Origin: Pseudomonas sp. LD120
Lineage (GTDB): Bacteria > Pseudomonadota > Gammaproteobacteria > Pseudomonadales > Pseudomonadaceae
Direction: 5' to 3'
Assembly: GCF_009861525.1 (NCBI RefSeq)
Contig: NZ_WVHL01000005.1
Span: 62,001-126,000 of the forward strand
Length of the DNA: 64,000 nt
The number at the start of each line of letters is the position of its first letter. Position 1 is the first letter of the stretch. A program made the translations under genes and the position numbers. The notes under the pieces are model-generated. The model saw only the letters and a list, made by a program, of their open reading frames with translations. It did not search any database and was not told where the DNA came from. Shown here in pieces: positions 38,322-48,758 of this stretch.

Positions 38322-39836
38322 ATGAAGCGCAAGAACATTCTTTTCATCATGGCCGATCAGATGGCCGCGCCCTTGCTACCGTTCTACGGTCCATCGCCGA
38401 TCCAGCTGCCGCACCTCAGCCGCCTGGCCGCCCAAGGCGTGGTGTTCGACGCCGCCTACTGCAACAGTCCGCTGTGCGCGCCCTCGCGCTTCACCCTGGT
38501 CAGCGGCCAGTTGCCGAGCAGAATCGGCGCCTACGACAACGCCGCGGACTTCCCCGCTGACGTGCCCACCTACGCCCACTACCTGCGGCGCCTGGGCTAT
38601 CGCACGGCGCTGTCGGGCAAGATGCACTTCTGCGGCCCGGATCAGTTGCACGGCTACGAAGAGCGCTTGACCAGCGACATCTACCCCGCCGACTACGGCT
38701 GGGCGGTGAACTGGGATGAACCCGAGGTGCGCCCCAGTTGGTACCACAACATGTCCTCGGTGCTGCAGGCCGGCCCTTGCGTGCGCACCAACCAACTGGA
38801 TTTCGATGAAGAGGTGGTGTTCAAGGCCCAGCAGTACCTGTTCGACCATGTGCGCGAAGCCGGCGACCGGCCGTTCTGCCTGACCGTCTCCATGACCCAC
38901 CCCCACGATCCCTACACCATTCCCAAGGCCTTCTGGGACCTGTACCGCGACGACGACATTCCGCTGCCCCAGACCCCACCGCAGAGCGAGCTGGACCCGC
39001 ATTCCCAGCGCCTGCTCAAGGTCTACGACCTGTGGAACAAACCGCTGCCTGTGGATAAGATCCGCGACGCGCGACGGGCCTACTTCGGCGCCTGCAGCTA
39101 CATCGACAGCAACGTCGGCAAGCTGCTGCAGACCCTGGAAGACACCGGGCTGGCGGACGACACCCTGATCGTGTTTTCCGGCGACCACGGCGACATGCTC
39201 GGCGAGCGCGGCCTCTGGTACAAAATGCACTGGTTCGAAATGGCCGCCCGGGTGCCGCTGCTGATCTGCGCGCCGGGGCAGTTCGCCGCCGGGCGGGTTG
39301 GCGCCGCCGTCTCCACCGCCGACCTGCTGCCGACCCTGGTGGAGCTGGCCGGTGGCCGCGTGGAGCCCGACCTACCTCTGGACGGCCGCTCCCTGGTCCC
39401 CCATCTGCTGGGGCAGGGCGGCCACGATGAGGTGTTCGGCGAATACATGGCCGAAGGCAGCATCAGCCCGCTGATGATGATTCGTCGGGGCGCCTACAAA
39501 TTCATCTACAGCGAAGACGACCCCTGTCTACTCTTCGATGTAGCCAACGACCCGCAGGAACACCGCGACCTCAGCCAGTCGGCCGAGCATCAAACGCTGT
39601 TCAGCGCCTTCCTCGCCGAAGCCCGGGACAAATGGGACATTCCGACGCTTCACCAACAGGTCCTGGTCAGCCAGCGCCGTCGCCGCCTGGTGGCCGACGC
39701 CCTGAGCCGGGGCAAACGCAAGAGCTGGGACCATCAGCCCATGGTGGACGCCGGTGAGCAATACATGCGTAACCACATCGACCTCGATGACCTGGAGCGC
39801 AAGGCTCGTTATCCACAACCCTGCCAACACCAATAA
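38322..39836 (+). CDS. betC: Choline sulfatase
   Basis: The 504-residue type I sulfatase hydrolyses choline-O-sulfate to choline and sulfate, feeding glycine-betaine synthesis and carbon, nitrogen and sulfur supply. The formylglycine motif CAPSR (C-x-P-S-R) lies in NSPLCAPSRFTL near residue 54, the metal residues in FIMADQM near the N-terminus and in FSGDHGDMLGERG. A C-terminal extension (~residues 440-504) is typical of BetC and aids tetramerisation. I chose ATG 38322 (MKRKNILFIMAD); an ATG at 38304 is possible. No signal peptide, so it is cytoplasmic. Confidence 0.94.
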   Translation: MKRKNILFIMADQMAAPLLPFYGPSPIQLPHLSRLAAQGVVFDAAYCNSPLCAPSRFTLVSGQLPSRIGAYDNAADFPADVPTYAHYLRRLGYRTALSGKMHFCGPDQLHGYEERLTSDIYPADYGWAVNWDEPEVRPSWYHNMSSVLQAGPCVRTNQLDFDEEVVFKAQQYLFDHVREAGDRPFCLTVSMTHPHDPYTIPKAFWDLYRDDDIPLPQTPPQSELDPHSQRLLKVYDLWNKPLPVDKIRDARRAYFGACSYIDSNVGKLLQTLEDTGLADDTLIVFSGDHGDMLGERGLWYKMHWFEMAARVPLLICAPGQFAAGRVGAAVSTADLLPTLVELAGGRVEPDLPLDGRSLVPHLLGQGGHDEVFGEYMAEGSISPLMMIRRGAYKFIYSEDDPCLLFDVANDPQEHRDLSQSAEHQTLFSAFLAEARDKWDIPTLHQQVLVSQRRRRLVADALSRGKRKSWDHQPMVDAGEQYMRNHIDLDDLERKARYPQPCQHQ

Positions 39837-39936
39837 CGTAAGCACCTGTACAGGATCCAGCGCGCGACGCTCAGGCCTTTTTAACCACGCATGAGCGAAG
39901 CGCCGCCGATCGTGAACCGGTTTTAAGGGGAAGAAC

Positions 39937-40854
39937 ATGCAACGATTATCCACAGCACTGGCAATCGGCTTCCTGGCTCTGGGCAGCGCATCCGTCTGGG
40001 CCGACTCGTGCGAGACGGTGAAAATGGCCGATCCAGGCTGGAGCGACATCGCCGCCACCAACGCCATCACCGGTTTTTTGCTGGAAAGCATGGGCTACAA
40101 GGCCAAGATCGATACCCTGGCGGTGCCGATCATCTACGGCGGGCTCAAGGACGGCCAGGTGGATGTCTTCATGGGCAACTGGATGCCGGCGCAGCAAGGC
40201 TTCTACGACAAGTTCGTGGCCAATGGCGAGGTCACCCAGGTGGCGAAAAACCTGGAAGGCACCGAATTCACCCTGGCAGTTCCGGACTACGTGTGGGAGG
40301 CGGGGGTGCATGACTTTGCCGATCTGAACACGTTCGCCGACCGGTTCAACCACAAGCTCTACGGCATCGGCTCCGGCGCCCCGGCCAACCTGTCGCTGCA
40401 GGAAATCATCAAGCACAACGAGTTCAACCTCGGCCAGTGGAAGCTGATCGAATCCAGCGAGCAGGCAATGCTTGCCGAAGTCTCCAGGGCCACCAAGAAG
40501 CAGCGCTTCGTGACCTTCCTCGGCTGGACCCCACACCCAATGAACGTGCAACTGAACATGCGCTACCTGACCGGTGGCGAGAAGTATTTCGGTGCCAGCG
40601 GCAGCGTCTACACCCTGACCCGCAAAGGTTACGCACAGGCCTGCCCGAATGTCGGCAAGCTGCTGAGCAATCTGCGTTTCACCCAGGACATGGAGAACAG
40701 CATCATGTCCTGGGTGATAAACAAGAAGGTCAGCAACGCCGAGGCGGCCAAGGCCTGGATCAAGGCCAACCCGACGGTGCTGGAGCCATGGCTGGAAGGG
40801 GTCAAGACCTTCGATGGCCAAGACGCGCTGGGGGCCGTGCAGGCCAACCTGTAG
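39937..40854 (+). CDS. choX: Choline ABC transporter binding protein ChoX-like
   Basis: The 305-residue periplasmic protein has a signal peptide (cleaved after SVWA) and an OpuAC/ProX-like fold. It closely resembles ChoX, with CETVKMADPGWSDIAATNAIT, VFMGNWMPAQQGFYD and a choline-box aromatic set (W and Y residues in FLGWTPHPMNV). It lies 100 bp after betC. No choW or choV permease/ATPase gene adjoins it, so its partners must be encoded elsewhere. Confidence 0.9.
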   Translation: MQRLSTALAIGFLALGSASVWADSCETVKMADPGWSDIAATNAITGFLLESMGYKAKIDTLAVPIIYGGLKDGQVDVFMGNWMPAQQGFYDKFVANGEVTQVAKNLEGTEFTLAVPDYVWEAGVHDFADLNTFADRFNHKLYGIGSGAPANLSLQEIIKHNEFNLGQWKLIESSEQAMLAEVSRATKKQRFVTFLGWTPHPMNVQLNMRYLTGGEKYFGASGSVYTLTRKGYAQACPNVGKLLSNLRFTQDMENSIMSWVINKKVSNAEAAKAWIKANPTVLEPWLEGVKTFDGQDALGAVQANL

Positions 40855-41063
40855 ATCGCCCATGCTCGACGGCGATGGCTGCAGCCAGGGGGCGGGCTTG
40901 CGCAGCAGTCCCAACCGCGACCAATGCGTTCCAGCAGCAAGCCGCGAGTGCAGAATCCGCGACCACGAGGCTGAGCAATGCGAGCAGGTTGCTCAGCCCC
41001 ACGCCCAAGCCTGGACAATGCATTACCCTGACACCTCTTGAATCAACCCAACCGCGAGGAATC

Positions 41064-42632
41064 ATGGCCTGGCCCAATCGCCGTTCACTGCTGCCCTTTC
41101 TGAGCTGGCTGCCACAGCAGACCCGCGCCAGCGTCGGTCGTGACTTGCTGGTGGGCTTGAGCGGCGCGATTCTCGCCCTGCCACAATCCATCGCCTACGC
41201 CCTGATCGCCGGCCTGCCCCCGGAGTACGGGCTGTACGCGGCCATAGTCCCGGTGCTGATCGCCTGCCTCTGGGGCTCCTCCTGGCACCTGATCTGCGGA
41301 CCCACGGCGGCGATTTCCATCGTTCTGTACGCCAGTGTCAGCCCCCTGGCGCTGCCGGCCTCCGAGGACTACATCACCCTGATCCTGCTGCTGACCCTGC
41401 TGGCCGGAGTGTTCCAGTGGCTATTGGGGATGTTGCGCTTCGGCGCCCTGGTGAACTTCGTCTCGCATTCGGTGGTGCTGGGCTTCACCCTCGGCGCGGC
41501 GGTGGTGATCGCCCTGGGACAGTTGCCTAACCTGCTGGGCCTGGACCTGCCCAGCCAAGCCACCGCCCTCACTAGCCTGAGCCAGCTGCTGGAGCATCTG
41601 GATGCCGTGGACCTGCCTTCGCTGCTGCTGGGACTGGGCACGCTGATTGTCGGCCTTGGCCTCAAGCTGCTGGCGCCACGCTGGCCGAGCCTGTTGATCA
41701 GCCTGATACTCAGCGCCTGGGTGGTGTGGTTGCTGCCAGGGCTGTTCGGCCATGTGCAACGGGTCAGCGCCTTTGTTGGCCGCTTACCACCGTTGAGCCC
41801 CGTGCCACTGGACCTGGAGCTGATCCTGCGCCTGCTGCCAAGCGCCGTGGCGGTGGGCATGCTGGGGCTGGTCACCAGCTTGTCGATTGCCCGCTCGCTG
41901 TCGGCGCGCTCGGAGCAACTGCTGGACGCCAACCAGGAAATCCGCACCCAGGGCCTGTCGAACATCGTCGGTGCGTGCTTCTCTGGCTACCTGTCCTCAG
42001 GCTCCTTCACCCGCTCGGGCTTGAGCTACGAAGCCGGCGCCCGCTCGCCCCTGGCCGGGGTGTTCTCGGCGCTCTGGGTGGCGCTGTTCGCGGTGACCGG
42101 CGCCGGGCTGATTGCACATATTCCGATCCCGGCCATGGCTGGCAGCATCCTGCTGATCTGCTGGGGGCTGGTGGATCACCGAGGCGTTCGCGCGTTGTTC
42201 CGGGTCAGCCGCGCCGAATTCGTGGTGATGAGCCTGACCTGCATCGCCACCTTGCTTCTGGAGTTGCAAACAGCGATCTACGCCGGGGTGCTGGCGTCGC
42301 TGTTCTTCTACCTCAAGCGCACCTCGCAACCCCGGGTGCAGCAGTTCAGCGAAGGCGATGAGGACATCCTGCGGGTCGGCGGGTCGATCTTCTTCGGCGC
42401 CAGCCATTACCTGCAGGTGCGCATGCAACGCTGCCACGCGCCACGGTTGGTGATCGACGCACGGCAGATCAACTTCATCGACTATTCAGGAGTAGCGATG
42501 CTGCATCAGGAAGCGCGCCGGCTGAAACGCCAGGACCGCAGCCTGACCCTGCGCCGGGCGCGACAGACGGTAAAAGAGGAATTGATCAAGCTCGAAGGAC
42601 CGGAGCACTGCCCGATCCACTTCGAAGACTGA
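41064..42632 (+). CDS. SulP-family anion transporter with STAS domain
   Basis: The 522-residue transporter has about 10-12 membrane segments. The SulP signature is seen near the N-terminus as GLSGAILALPQSIAYALIAGLPPEYGLYAAIVPVL, with SGSFTRSGLSYEAGARSPLAG in the second half. The C-terminal ~110 residues form a cytoplasmic STAS domain (RLVIDARQINFIDYSGVAMLHQEA). It probably carries sulfate or choline-O-sulfate given its place in the betC cluster; substrate not shown. The ATG at 41064 follows GCGAGGAATC. An out-of-frame extension upstream is spurious. Confidence 0.92.
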   Translation: MAWPNRRSLLPFLSWLPQQTRASVGRDLLVGLSGAILALPQSIAYALIAGLPPEYGLYAAIVPVLIACLWGSSWHLICGPTAAISIVLYASVSPLALPASEDYITLILLLTLLAGVFQWLLGMLRFGALVNFVSHSVVLGFTLGAAVVIALGQLPNLLGLDLPSQATALTSLSQLLEHLDAVDLPSLLLGLGTLIVGLGLKLLAPRWPSLLISLILSAWVVWLLPGLFGHVQRVSAFVGRLPPLSPVPLDLELILRLLPSAVAVGMLGLVTSLSIARSLSARSEQLLDANQEIRTQGLSNIVGACFSGYLSSGSFTRSGLSYEAGARSPLAGVFSALWVALFAVTGAGLIAHIPIPAMAGSILLICWGLVDHRGVRALFRVSRAEFVVMSLTCIATLLLELQTAIYAGVLASLFFYLKRTSQPRVQQFSEGDEDILRVGGSIFFGASHYLQVRMQRCHAPRLVIDARQINFIDYSGVAMLHQEARRLKRQDRSLTLRRARQTVKEELIKLEGPEHCPIHFED

Positions 42633-42760
42633 CACCAAGGTTTGAGGGAGACGCCACCTGTGGCTCGCGCAGCAAGCCCAAGGCCGGTTTCCCGGTTCTG
42701 CCTGTTGCTGGGCGATAGCCGCTTGACGACCGCTGCGCGCTGGTACGCCAACCCGGCCTA

Positions 42761-42784
42761 ATGGGAGCAAGCTCCCCCGCCACA
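42761..42784 (+). repeat. REP-type element, single copy
   Basis: ATGGGAGCAAGCTCCCCCGC followed by CACA matches the GGGAGC..AAGCTCCC REP class of fluorescent pseudomonads. It lies between the convergent SulP and aroE genes. Confidence 0.55.
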
Positions 42785-42800
42785 CCTCATCTTCAGGGGG

Positions 42801-43622
42801 TTACAGGGCCAGCTGGCGCCGCAGTTCGGCCAGCACCGGAGCACTGTCCGGGCGCACCCCACGCCACAGGTAGAAGGCTTCCGCCGCCTGCTCGGCGAGC
42901 ATTCCCAGGCCGTCCAGTACCAGCGCCGCGCCCTGTTCACTGGCCCAACGGCAGAACGGCGTCGGTTGCTTGCCGTACATCATGTCGTAGCACACCGTCC
43001 GGCCCGGCTCGATCAGGCTGCTGGCAATCGGCGGCAGTTCCCCCGACAAGCTGGCGGAGGTGGCGTTGATGATCAGGTCCACCGACTCCTGCAGCCAGTC
43101 GAAACCACTGGCCGACACCGGGCCCAAGTCGGCGAACAGCTCGGTCAAACGCTCAGCCTTCGCCACCGTGCGGTTGGCAATTACCACCGAGGCCGGCTGC
43201 TGCGCCAGCAAGGGTTCCAAGGCCCCGCGCACGGCACCACCGGCTCCCAGCAGCAGAATCCGCTTGCCCTTGAGACTGACCCCGGCGTTCACCATCAGGT
43301 CGCGCACCAACCCGGCGCCGTCGGTGTTGTCTCCCAGCAGCGTGCCGTCAGCCTGTTTGCTCAGGGTGTTTACCGCGCCGGCCCGCTGCGCTCGCTCGGT
43401 CAGGCTGTCGCACAAACGATAGGCGTCTTCCTTGAACGGCACCGTGACATTGGCGCCGCGTCCGTGGGCAAAGAAGCTACGGGCAGCGCCCGCAAAATCA
43501 TCCAGAGGCGCCAGCAAGGCGGTGTACTGCAACTGCTGGCCCGTCTGCTGAGCAAACAGCCGATGAATCAGCGGTGACTTGCTGTGGCCGATCGGATTAC
43601 CAAAAACAACGTACTGATCCAT
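42801..43622 (-). CDS. aroE: Shikimate dehydrogenase
   Basis: The 273-residue NADPH-dependent enzyme converts 3-dehydroshikimate to shikimate in aromatic amino-acid synthesis. Features are [14 protein letters not shown] near the N-terminus, catalytic Lys in [22 protein letters not shown], and the dinucleotide loop GAGGAVRGA with NRT giving NADP preference. The ATG at 43622 ([17 protein letters not shown]) fits the family and follows a GGGGGAG site. It is the distal gene of the hemF-aroE pair, 118 bp downstream of hemF. Confidence 0.96.
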   Translation of the reverse strand: MDQYVVFGNPIGHSKSPLIHRLFAQQTGQQLQYTALLAPLDDFAGAARSFFAHGRGANVTVPFKEDAYRLCDSLTERAQRAGAVNTLSKQADGTLLGDNTDGAGLVRDLMVNAGVSLKGKRILLLGAGGAVRGALEPLLAQQPASVVIANRTVAKAERLTELFADLGPVSASGFDWLQESVDLIINATSASLSGELPPIASSLIEPGRTVCYDMMYGKQPTPFCRWASEQGAALVLDGLGMLAEQAAEAFYLWRGVRPDSAPVLAELRRQLAL

Positions 43623-43740
43623 CTCTCCCCCTGTGCTCAACACCCACCAGAGCGGGCTGGCCGGCAACTGCGCCAGCGCGAACAGCGCCCGCTGCAACGG
43701 CCTCTTGGCCGAGCAGTCGGCGCTAGCAGTGCGTGCGGTA

Positions 43741-44679
<939 letters not shown>

Positions 44680-44822
44680 CTACGCGGCGCTAGGGATAAA
44701 ACGCAGGCCGGTGCAAATGGGCGCGTAGCATAACACCGCACTGTATTCGGTCGCAGTTGACGAAGGTCAAGCACAGGCGTCCGATAGAGCCCTTTCACGC
44801 GACGACCCAGGAGAGCATACAG

Positions 44823-45803
44823 ATGGCCAAACGTATCCAGTTCCGTGCCCACGGCGGCCCCGAAGTACTCGAGTATGTGGATGACCAACCGGTCGAGCCG
44901 GGTCCGCAGCAGGTGCGCGTCAGCAACCAGGCCATCGGCCTGAATTTCATCGACACCTATTTCCGCAGCGGCCTGTATGCACCGCCGGCGCTTCCTTCGG
45001 GCCTGGGCGCCGAAGGGGCCGGGGTGGTGGACGCCGTGGGCAGCGCCGTAACCCGCTTCAAGGTCGGGGATCGCGTGGCCTATGGCAGCGGCCCGCTGGG
45101 CGCGTACAGCACTATGCATGTGCTGCCCGAAGCCAACCTGGTGCACCTGCCGGACGCCATCAGCTTCGAGCAAGCCGCCGGGGTGATGCTCAAGGGCCTG
45201 ACCGTGCAGTACCTGCTGCGTCAGACCTATGAACTCAAGGGGGGCGAAACCATACTGTTCCACGCCGCCGCGGGGGGCGTCGGCTCCCTGGCCTGTCAGT
45301 GGGCCAAGGCCCTTGGGGTAAAGCTGATCGGCACCGTCAGCTCGCCGGAAAAAGCCGCCATCGCCAAAGCCTTGGGCGCCTGGGAAACCATCGACTACAG
45401 CCATGAAGACGTGGCCCAGCGAGTGCTGGAGCTGACCGACGGCAAGAAGTGCCCGGTGGTGTACGACGGGGTCGGCAAGGACACCTGGCTGACCTCCCTG
45501 GATTGCCTGGCGCCACGTGGTCTGATGGTCAGCTTCGGCAATGCCTCGGGTGCGGTGGAAGGGGTGAACCTGGGGATTCTCTCGGCCAAGGGCTCGCTGT
45601 ATGTCACCCGGCCGACCCTGGCCAGCTACGCCAACAATGCCGAGAACCTGCAGCTCATGGCCGACGACCTGTTCGCCATGATTGTCAGCGGCAAGTTGAA
45701 GATCGAGATTGGCCAGCGCTTTGCCCTGGCGGACGCCGCCAAGGCGCACATCGAACTGTCGGCGCGACGCACCACCGGTTCGACGGTGCTGTTGCCCGAT
45801 TGA
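44823..45803 (+). CDS. qor: NADPH:quinone oxidoreductase (Qor, MDR family)
   Basis: The 326-residue zinc-free medium-chain dehydrogenase/reductase has a GroES-like N-terminal domain (AIGLNFIDTYFRSGLY) and a Rossmann domain with AAAGGVGSLACQWAKALG for NADPH. It reduces quinones by one electron in E. coli. The ATG at 44823 (MAKRIQFRAHGGPEVLEY) follows CAGGAGAG. A REPIN-type pair separates it from tsaC. Confidence 0.92.
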   Translation: MAKRIQFRAHGGPEVLEYVDDQPVEPGPQQVRVSNQAIGLNFIDTYFRSGLYAPPALPSGLGAEGAGVVDAVGSAVTRFKVGDRVAYGSGPLGAYSTMHVLPEANLVHLPDAISFEQAAGVMLKGLTVQYLLRQTYELKGGETILFHAAAGGVGSLACQWAKALGVKLIGTVSSPEKAAIAKALGAWETIDYSHEDVAQRVLELTDGKKCPVVYDGVGKDTWLTSLDCLAPRGLMVSFGNASGAVEGVNLGILSAKGSLYVTRPTLASYANNAENLQLMADDLFAMIVSGKLKIEIGQRFALADAAKAHIELSARRTTGSTVLLPD

Positions 45804-45848
45804 GGTCATTACCTGCTGCGAAGGCACTCGCCGGAAACCGGGCTGCCC

Positions 45849-45968
45849 CCTGTGGCGAGCGAGGCTGCATCGCAGCCCCATCCAGGCACCGCGTGTCTTG
45901 TGCTGCAACGCGCTGCTCGTGACTGCGAGCGCTGCGCGGCCGAGCGGGAGCACGCTCCCTTGCCACAG
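45849..45968. repeat. REPIN-like element between qor and tsaC
   Basis: CCTGTGGCGAGCGAGGCTGC at the left is mirrored by AGCACGCTCCCTTGCCACAG at the right, with further palindromic sequence between. This is the GTGGCGAGGGAGC REP class. It lies between convergent genes. Confidence 0.65.
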
Positions 45969-45973
45969 ATGCC

Positions 45974-46531
45974 TCAGGAAGGCCGCACCACCTTGCCGGT
46001 GGCCAGATCGCGTATCAGGCTGGGGTTCTTGCGCCCGCCCAAGCTGCCGGTGAGTACCAGGTCCAACTGCCCACGGAAGTACTGCTCGACCCGAATCCGT
46101 GTGCGCGCCGCTGGCCGGCCCTGAGGGTTGGCCGAGGTGGAAATCAACGGCCCCACCAGCGCGCACAGTTCACGCACCAACGGGTGGTCGCTGACCCGCA
46201 ACGCGACGGTGTCATGCACCCCGGTCACCCACTCAGGCAGCAGGTTTTGATGGGGCACCAACCAGGTGTTGGGCCCCGGCCAGGTGCTGGACATGCGATC
46301 GATCCAAGTGTCCGGAAAGTCCTCGAAGAGGAAATCGAACTGGTGGATATTGTCTGCGACCAGGATCAAGCCTTTGTCCACCGAACGTGACTTGATCGCC
46401 AACAGGCGATCCACCGCCTCTTCATTCCACGGATCGCACCCCAGGCCCCAGACCGCTTCGGTTGGATAAGCAATCACCGCCCCTGCGCGAACCTCTCGTG
46501 CGGCTTGTTGCACACGCCAACTGCTGACCAT
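45974..46531 (-). CDS. tsaC: Threonylcarbamoyl-AMP synthase TsaC (YrdC/RimN)
   Basis: The 185-residue enzyme makes threonylcarbamoyl-AMP from threonine, bicarbonate and ATP, the first step of t6A37 modification of ANN-decoding tRNAs. The YrdC core is present: [16 protein letters not shown], the KxR-SxxK motif [21 protein letters not shown], and the SANPQG loop. It follows dprA in the same direction with 94 bp between, the usual dprA-tsaC order. Confidence 0.96.
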   Translation of the reverse strand: MVSSWRVQQAAREVRAGAVIAYPTEAVWGLGCDPWNEEAVDRLLAIKSRSVDKGLILVADNIHQFDFLFEDFPDTWIDRMSSTWPGPNTWLVPHQNLLPEWVTGVHDTVALRVSDHPLVRELCALVGPLISTSANPQGRPAARTRIRVEQYFRGQLDLVLTGSLGGRKNPSLIRDLATGKVVRPS

Positions 46532-46625
46532 TGCCGAACCTCCAGATAAAAGCTGTGCGCAGTTTACCGATCCTGCCTATAAAACCTAGGGTCTGTTCCC
46601 GTTTGGCGACAGTCCATGACCACAC

Positions 46626-47738
46626 TCAAGTCTCGCCCAGACACGCCAACCAACGGCCATTTTCATTGACCGCACAGCCGTCGATCTCCAACTCCGTCAA
46701 GGCCGCCAGCACCCGGGGCAGGGGCCAGCCGCTGGCCAGCGCCAAGGCCTCGCTGCTGTGGGGCGCGACGTGCAGCAACGCCAGCAATGGGTGGTGAGCA
46801 CTGGCGGCAGGCGGTGCTGAAGCGGGCGGCTGGTGTCGCCACCCGCTCAGCGTTTCAAGGATGTGCTGGACGCTTTCCACCAGCACCGCGCCATCGCGTA
46901 TCAACTGATGACACCCCCGGGCACCGGGGTGATGGATCGAGCCAGGAATGGCGTACACCTCGCGGCCTTGTTCCGCCGCCAGCCGCGCGGTGATCAACGA
47001 GCCGCTGGCGACACTGGCCTCCACCACCAGCACGCCCAGCGACAAACCGCTGATGATCCGGTTACGCCTGGGGAAGTGCTCAGGACGTGGGCCGGTGTCC
47101 AGGGGAAACTCGGAAATCACTGCGCTGCCCTGGTCGATCATGGCCTTGGCCAGCACCCGGTGGCGCTGTGGATAAAAATTTTCCAGACCGGTGCCCAGCA
47201 CGCCCACAGTGCGTCCGCCAACGTCCAGGGCCGCCTGATGAGCCGCGCCATCGATGCCCAGGGCCAAACCGCTGGTGATCACAAATCCAGCACCGGCCAG
47301 GCTCCGGGAAAACGCCGCGGCGGTATCCAAGCCCGGCCGCGAGGCGCGGCGACTGCCCACCATCGCCAACTGCGGACGCTCAAGAATCGACGGATCACCG
47401 GCGACGAACAGCAGCGGCGGCGCATCCTCCAACTGTCCCAACAAGGCCGGGTAGCCAGGCTGGTCCCACATCAGTAAATGCTGGGCCTGGTTGTCTATCC
47501 AGGCCAATGTGCGGCGCGCGCCCTCACGGGTTTCAGCGCTGCGTCGAGCGTCGGCACACGCCACCGGCAGGCCCAAGGAATGCCACGCACTGGCCGGAGC
47601 GCTCAGGGCTTTAGAGGCTGAACCGAAGGCCTGGAGCAAACGCTGAAAGCGCATGGGTCCCAAGGCCGGCAGAGCGTGCAAACGTATACGGGCTTCAAGT
47701 TCCGCCGGGGAAATAGAGGCAGCAGTCGAGTGCGACAT
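46626..47738 (-). CDS. dprA: DNA-processing protein DprA (Smf)
   Basis: The 370-residue protein loads RecA on incoming single-stranded DNA in transformable bacteria, and is retained widely in others. It has an N-terminal SAM-like region, a Rossmann-fold core (LAMVGSRRASRPG, ITSGLALGIDGAAHQAAL, EFPLDTGPRPEHFPRRNRIISGLS, GSLITARLAAEQGREVYAIPGSI) and a C-terminal winged-helix DML1-like domain. AAGGATGATTC before the ATG is a good site. Downstream is tsaC; upstream the LysM gene expected from related genomes is missing. Confidence 0.96.
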   Translation of the reverse strand: MSHSTAASISPAELEARIRLHALPALGPMRFQRLLQAFGSASKALSAPASAWHSLGLPVACADARRSAETREGARRTLAWIDNQAQHLLMWDQPGYPALLGQLEDAPPLLFVAGDPSILERPQLAMVGSRRASRPGLDTAAAFSRSLAGAGFVITSGLALGIDGAAHQAALDVGGRTVGVLGTGLENFYPQRHRVLAKAMIDQGSAVISEFPLDTGPRPEHFPRRNRIISGLSLGVLVVEASVASGSLITARLAAEQGREVYAIPGSIHHPGARGCHQLIRDGAVLVESVQHILETLSGWRHQPPASAPPAASAHHPLLALLHVAPHSSEALALASGWPLPRVLAALTELEIDGCAVNENGRWLACLGET

Positions 47739-47837
47739 GAATCATCCTTGATCATCATCGGTCCGGCGAACGCCGGAACAAGCTGTGGATAAGTCTGTTG
47801 GTAACTTGTTGAGGAAAGGTTTCCTTGAACGCCTGGA

Positions 47838-47984
47838 CTACAACGGACGAGCCTCGGCATTGCTCTGTCCGCGCCACCGCGTAACCGCCCGCCCAAGCGC
47901 CCACCTCGCCTGTCGAAGCGCCGTGCAAGGCCGATCGATGGCCATCCAAGCCAACGCCTGACGGGCGAACAGTGATTTCCTCAT
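47838..47984 (-). pseudogene. 48-codon frame, possible remnant of a LysM-domain gene
   Basis: An ATG at 47984 with AGGG nine bases upstream starts [13 protein letters not shown] and ends after 48 codons at a TAG (47838). In other pseudomonads a LysM-domain gene whose product begins MRKSLLAL lies here between def (divergent) and dprA (recalled). Only the first six or seven codons agree, then similarity is lost: no signal peptide or LysM motif follows. I read it as the 5' stub of a deleted gene; an unrelated small basic protein is the alternative. Confidence 0.4.
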
Positions 47985-48137
47985 GGGCTGAATCCCTTTA
48001 TTATGTGCACTCGCGTAAAACGCCAGAGCCTGCGCGGCTCGCTCCTTCCCAGAGCACGTTTTGCATCGGCGGACCAGGTCCAGTACCTGCCAGGACGCCG
48101 ACTCCGCCCTTACTTCACACGTGTAGCAATTACGCTT

Positions 48138-48644
48138 ATGGCCATTTTAAACATCCTCGAATTCCCCGATTCGCGCCTGCGCACTATCGCCAAACCCGTG
48201 GCCGTAGTGGACGACGAAGTGCGTCAGTTGGTCGATGACATGTTTGAAACAATGTATGAGGCCCCAGGCATTGGTCTGGCGGCGACCCAGGTCAACGTGC
48301 ACCAACGCATCGTGGTCATGGACCTGTCCGAAGACCGCAGCGAACCCCGGGTGTTCATCAACCCCGAGTTCGAAGCCCTGACCGACGAGATGGACCAGTA
48401 TCAGGAAGGCTGCCTGTCGGTACCGGGTTTCTACGAGAACGTCGACCGTCCGCAGCGGGTCAAGGTCAAGGCTCTGGACCGCGACGGCAAGCCTTACGAG
48501 CTGATCGCCGAGGGCTTGCTCGCGGTGTGCATCCAGCACGAATGCGACCACCTGAACGGCAAGCTGTTCGTCGATTACCTGTCCACGCTCAAACGTGACC
48601 GGATCAAGAAGAAGCTGGAAAAGCAGCATCGCCAACAGGCTTGA
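48138..48644 (+). CDS. def: Peptide deformylase
   Basis: The 168-residue iron/zinc hydrolase removes the formyl group from nascent N-termini. All three catalytic motifs are present: [13 protein letters not shown] and QHECDHLNG (the metal ligands Cys and two His). The ATG at 48138 gives the family start [15 protein letters not shown]; no strong ribosome site is seen. It heads the def-fmt-rsmB-trkA block, though a REPIN separates it from fmt. Confidence 0.97.
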   Translation: MAILNILEFPDSRLRTIAKPVAVVDDEVRQLVDDMFETMYEAPGIGLAATQVNVHQRIVVMDLSEDRSEPRVFINPEFEALTDEMDQYQEGCLSVPGFYENVDRPQRVKVKALDRDGKPYELIAEGLLAVCIQHECDHLNGKLFVDYLSTLKRDRIKKKLEKQHRQQA

Positions 48645-48662
48645 TTCCTTATCCAGTGATGC

Positions 48663-48722
48663 ATCGCGGGCAAGCGCCCTCCTACAATGAAGCATTTGTG
48701 TAGGAGCGGGCTTGCCCGCGAT
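48663..48722. repeat. REPIN: two inverted REP copies
   Basis: ATCGCGGGCAAGCGCCCTCC(TACA) at the left and the reverse-complement-like TGTAGGAGCGGGCTTGCCCG(CGAT) at 48699-48722 are separated by 12 bp. This is the best-known REP class of P. fluorescens in its mobile doublet form. It lies in the def-fmt gap. Confidence 0.88.
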
Positions 48723-48758
48723 CGTTTCTCCTGCGCCCCCTTTGCAAGCGAGTACCCC

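Noticed and set aside
40437..41063. N-terminal extension of the SulP transporter by ~209 codons
   Set aside because: It overlaps choX out of frame and continues through a non-coding gap; the SulP family N-terminus and a ribosome site start at 41064.
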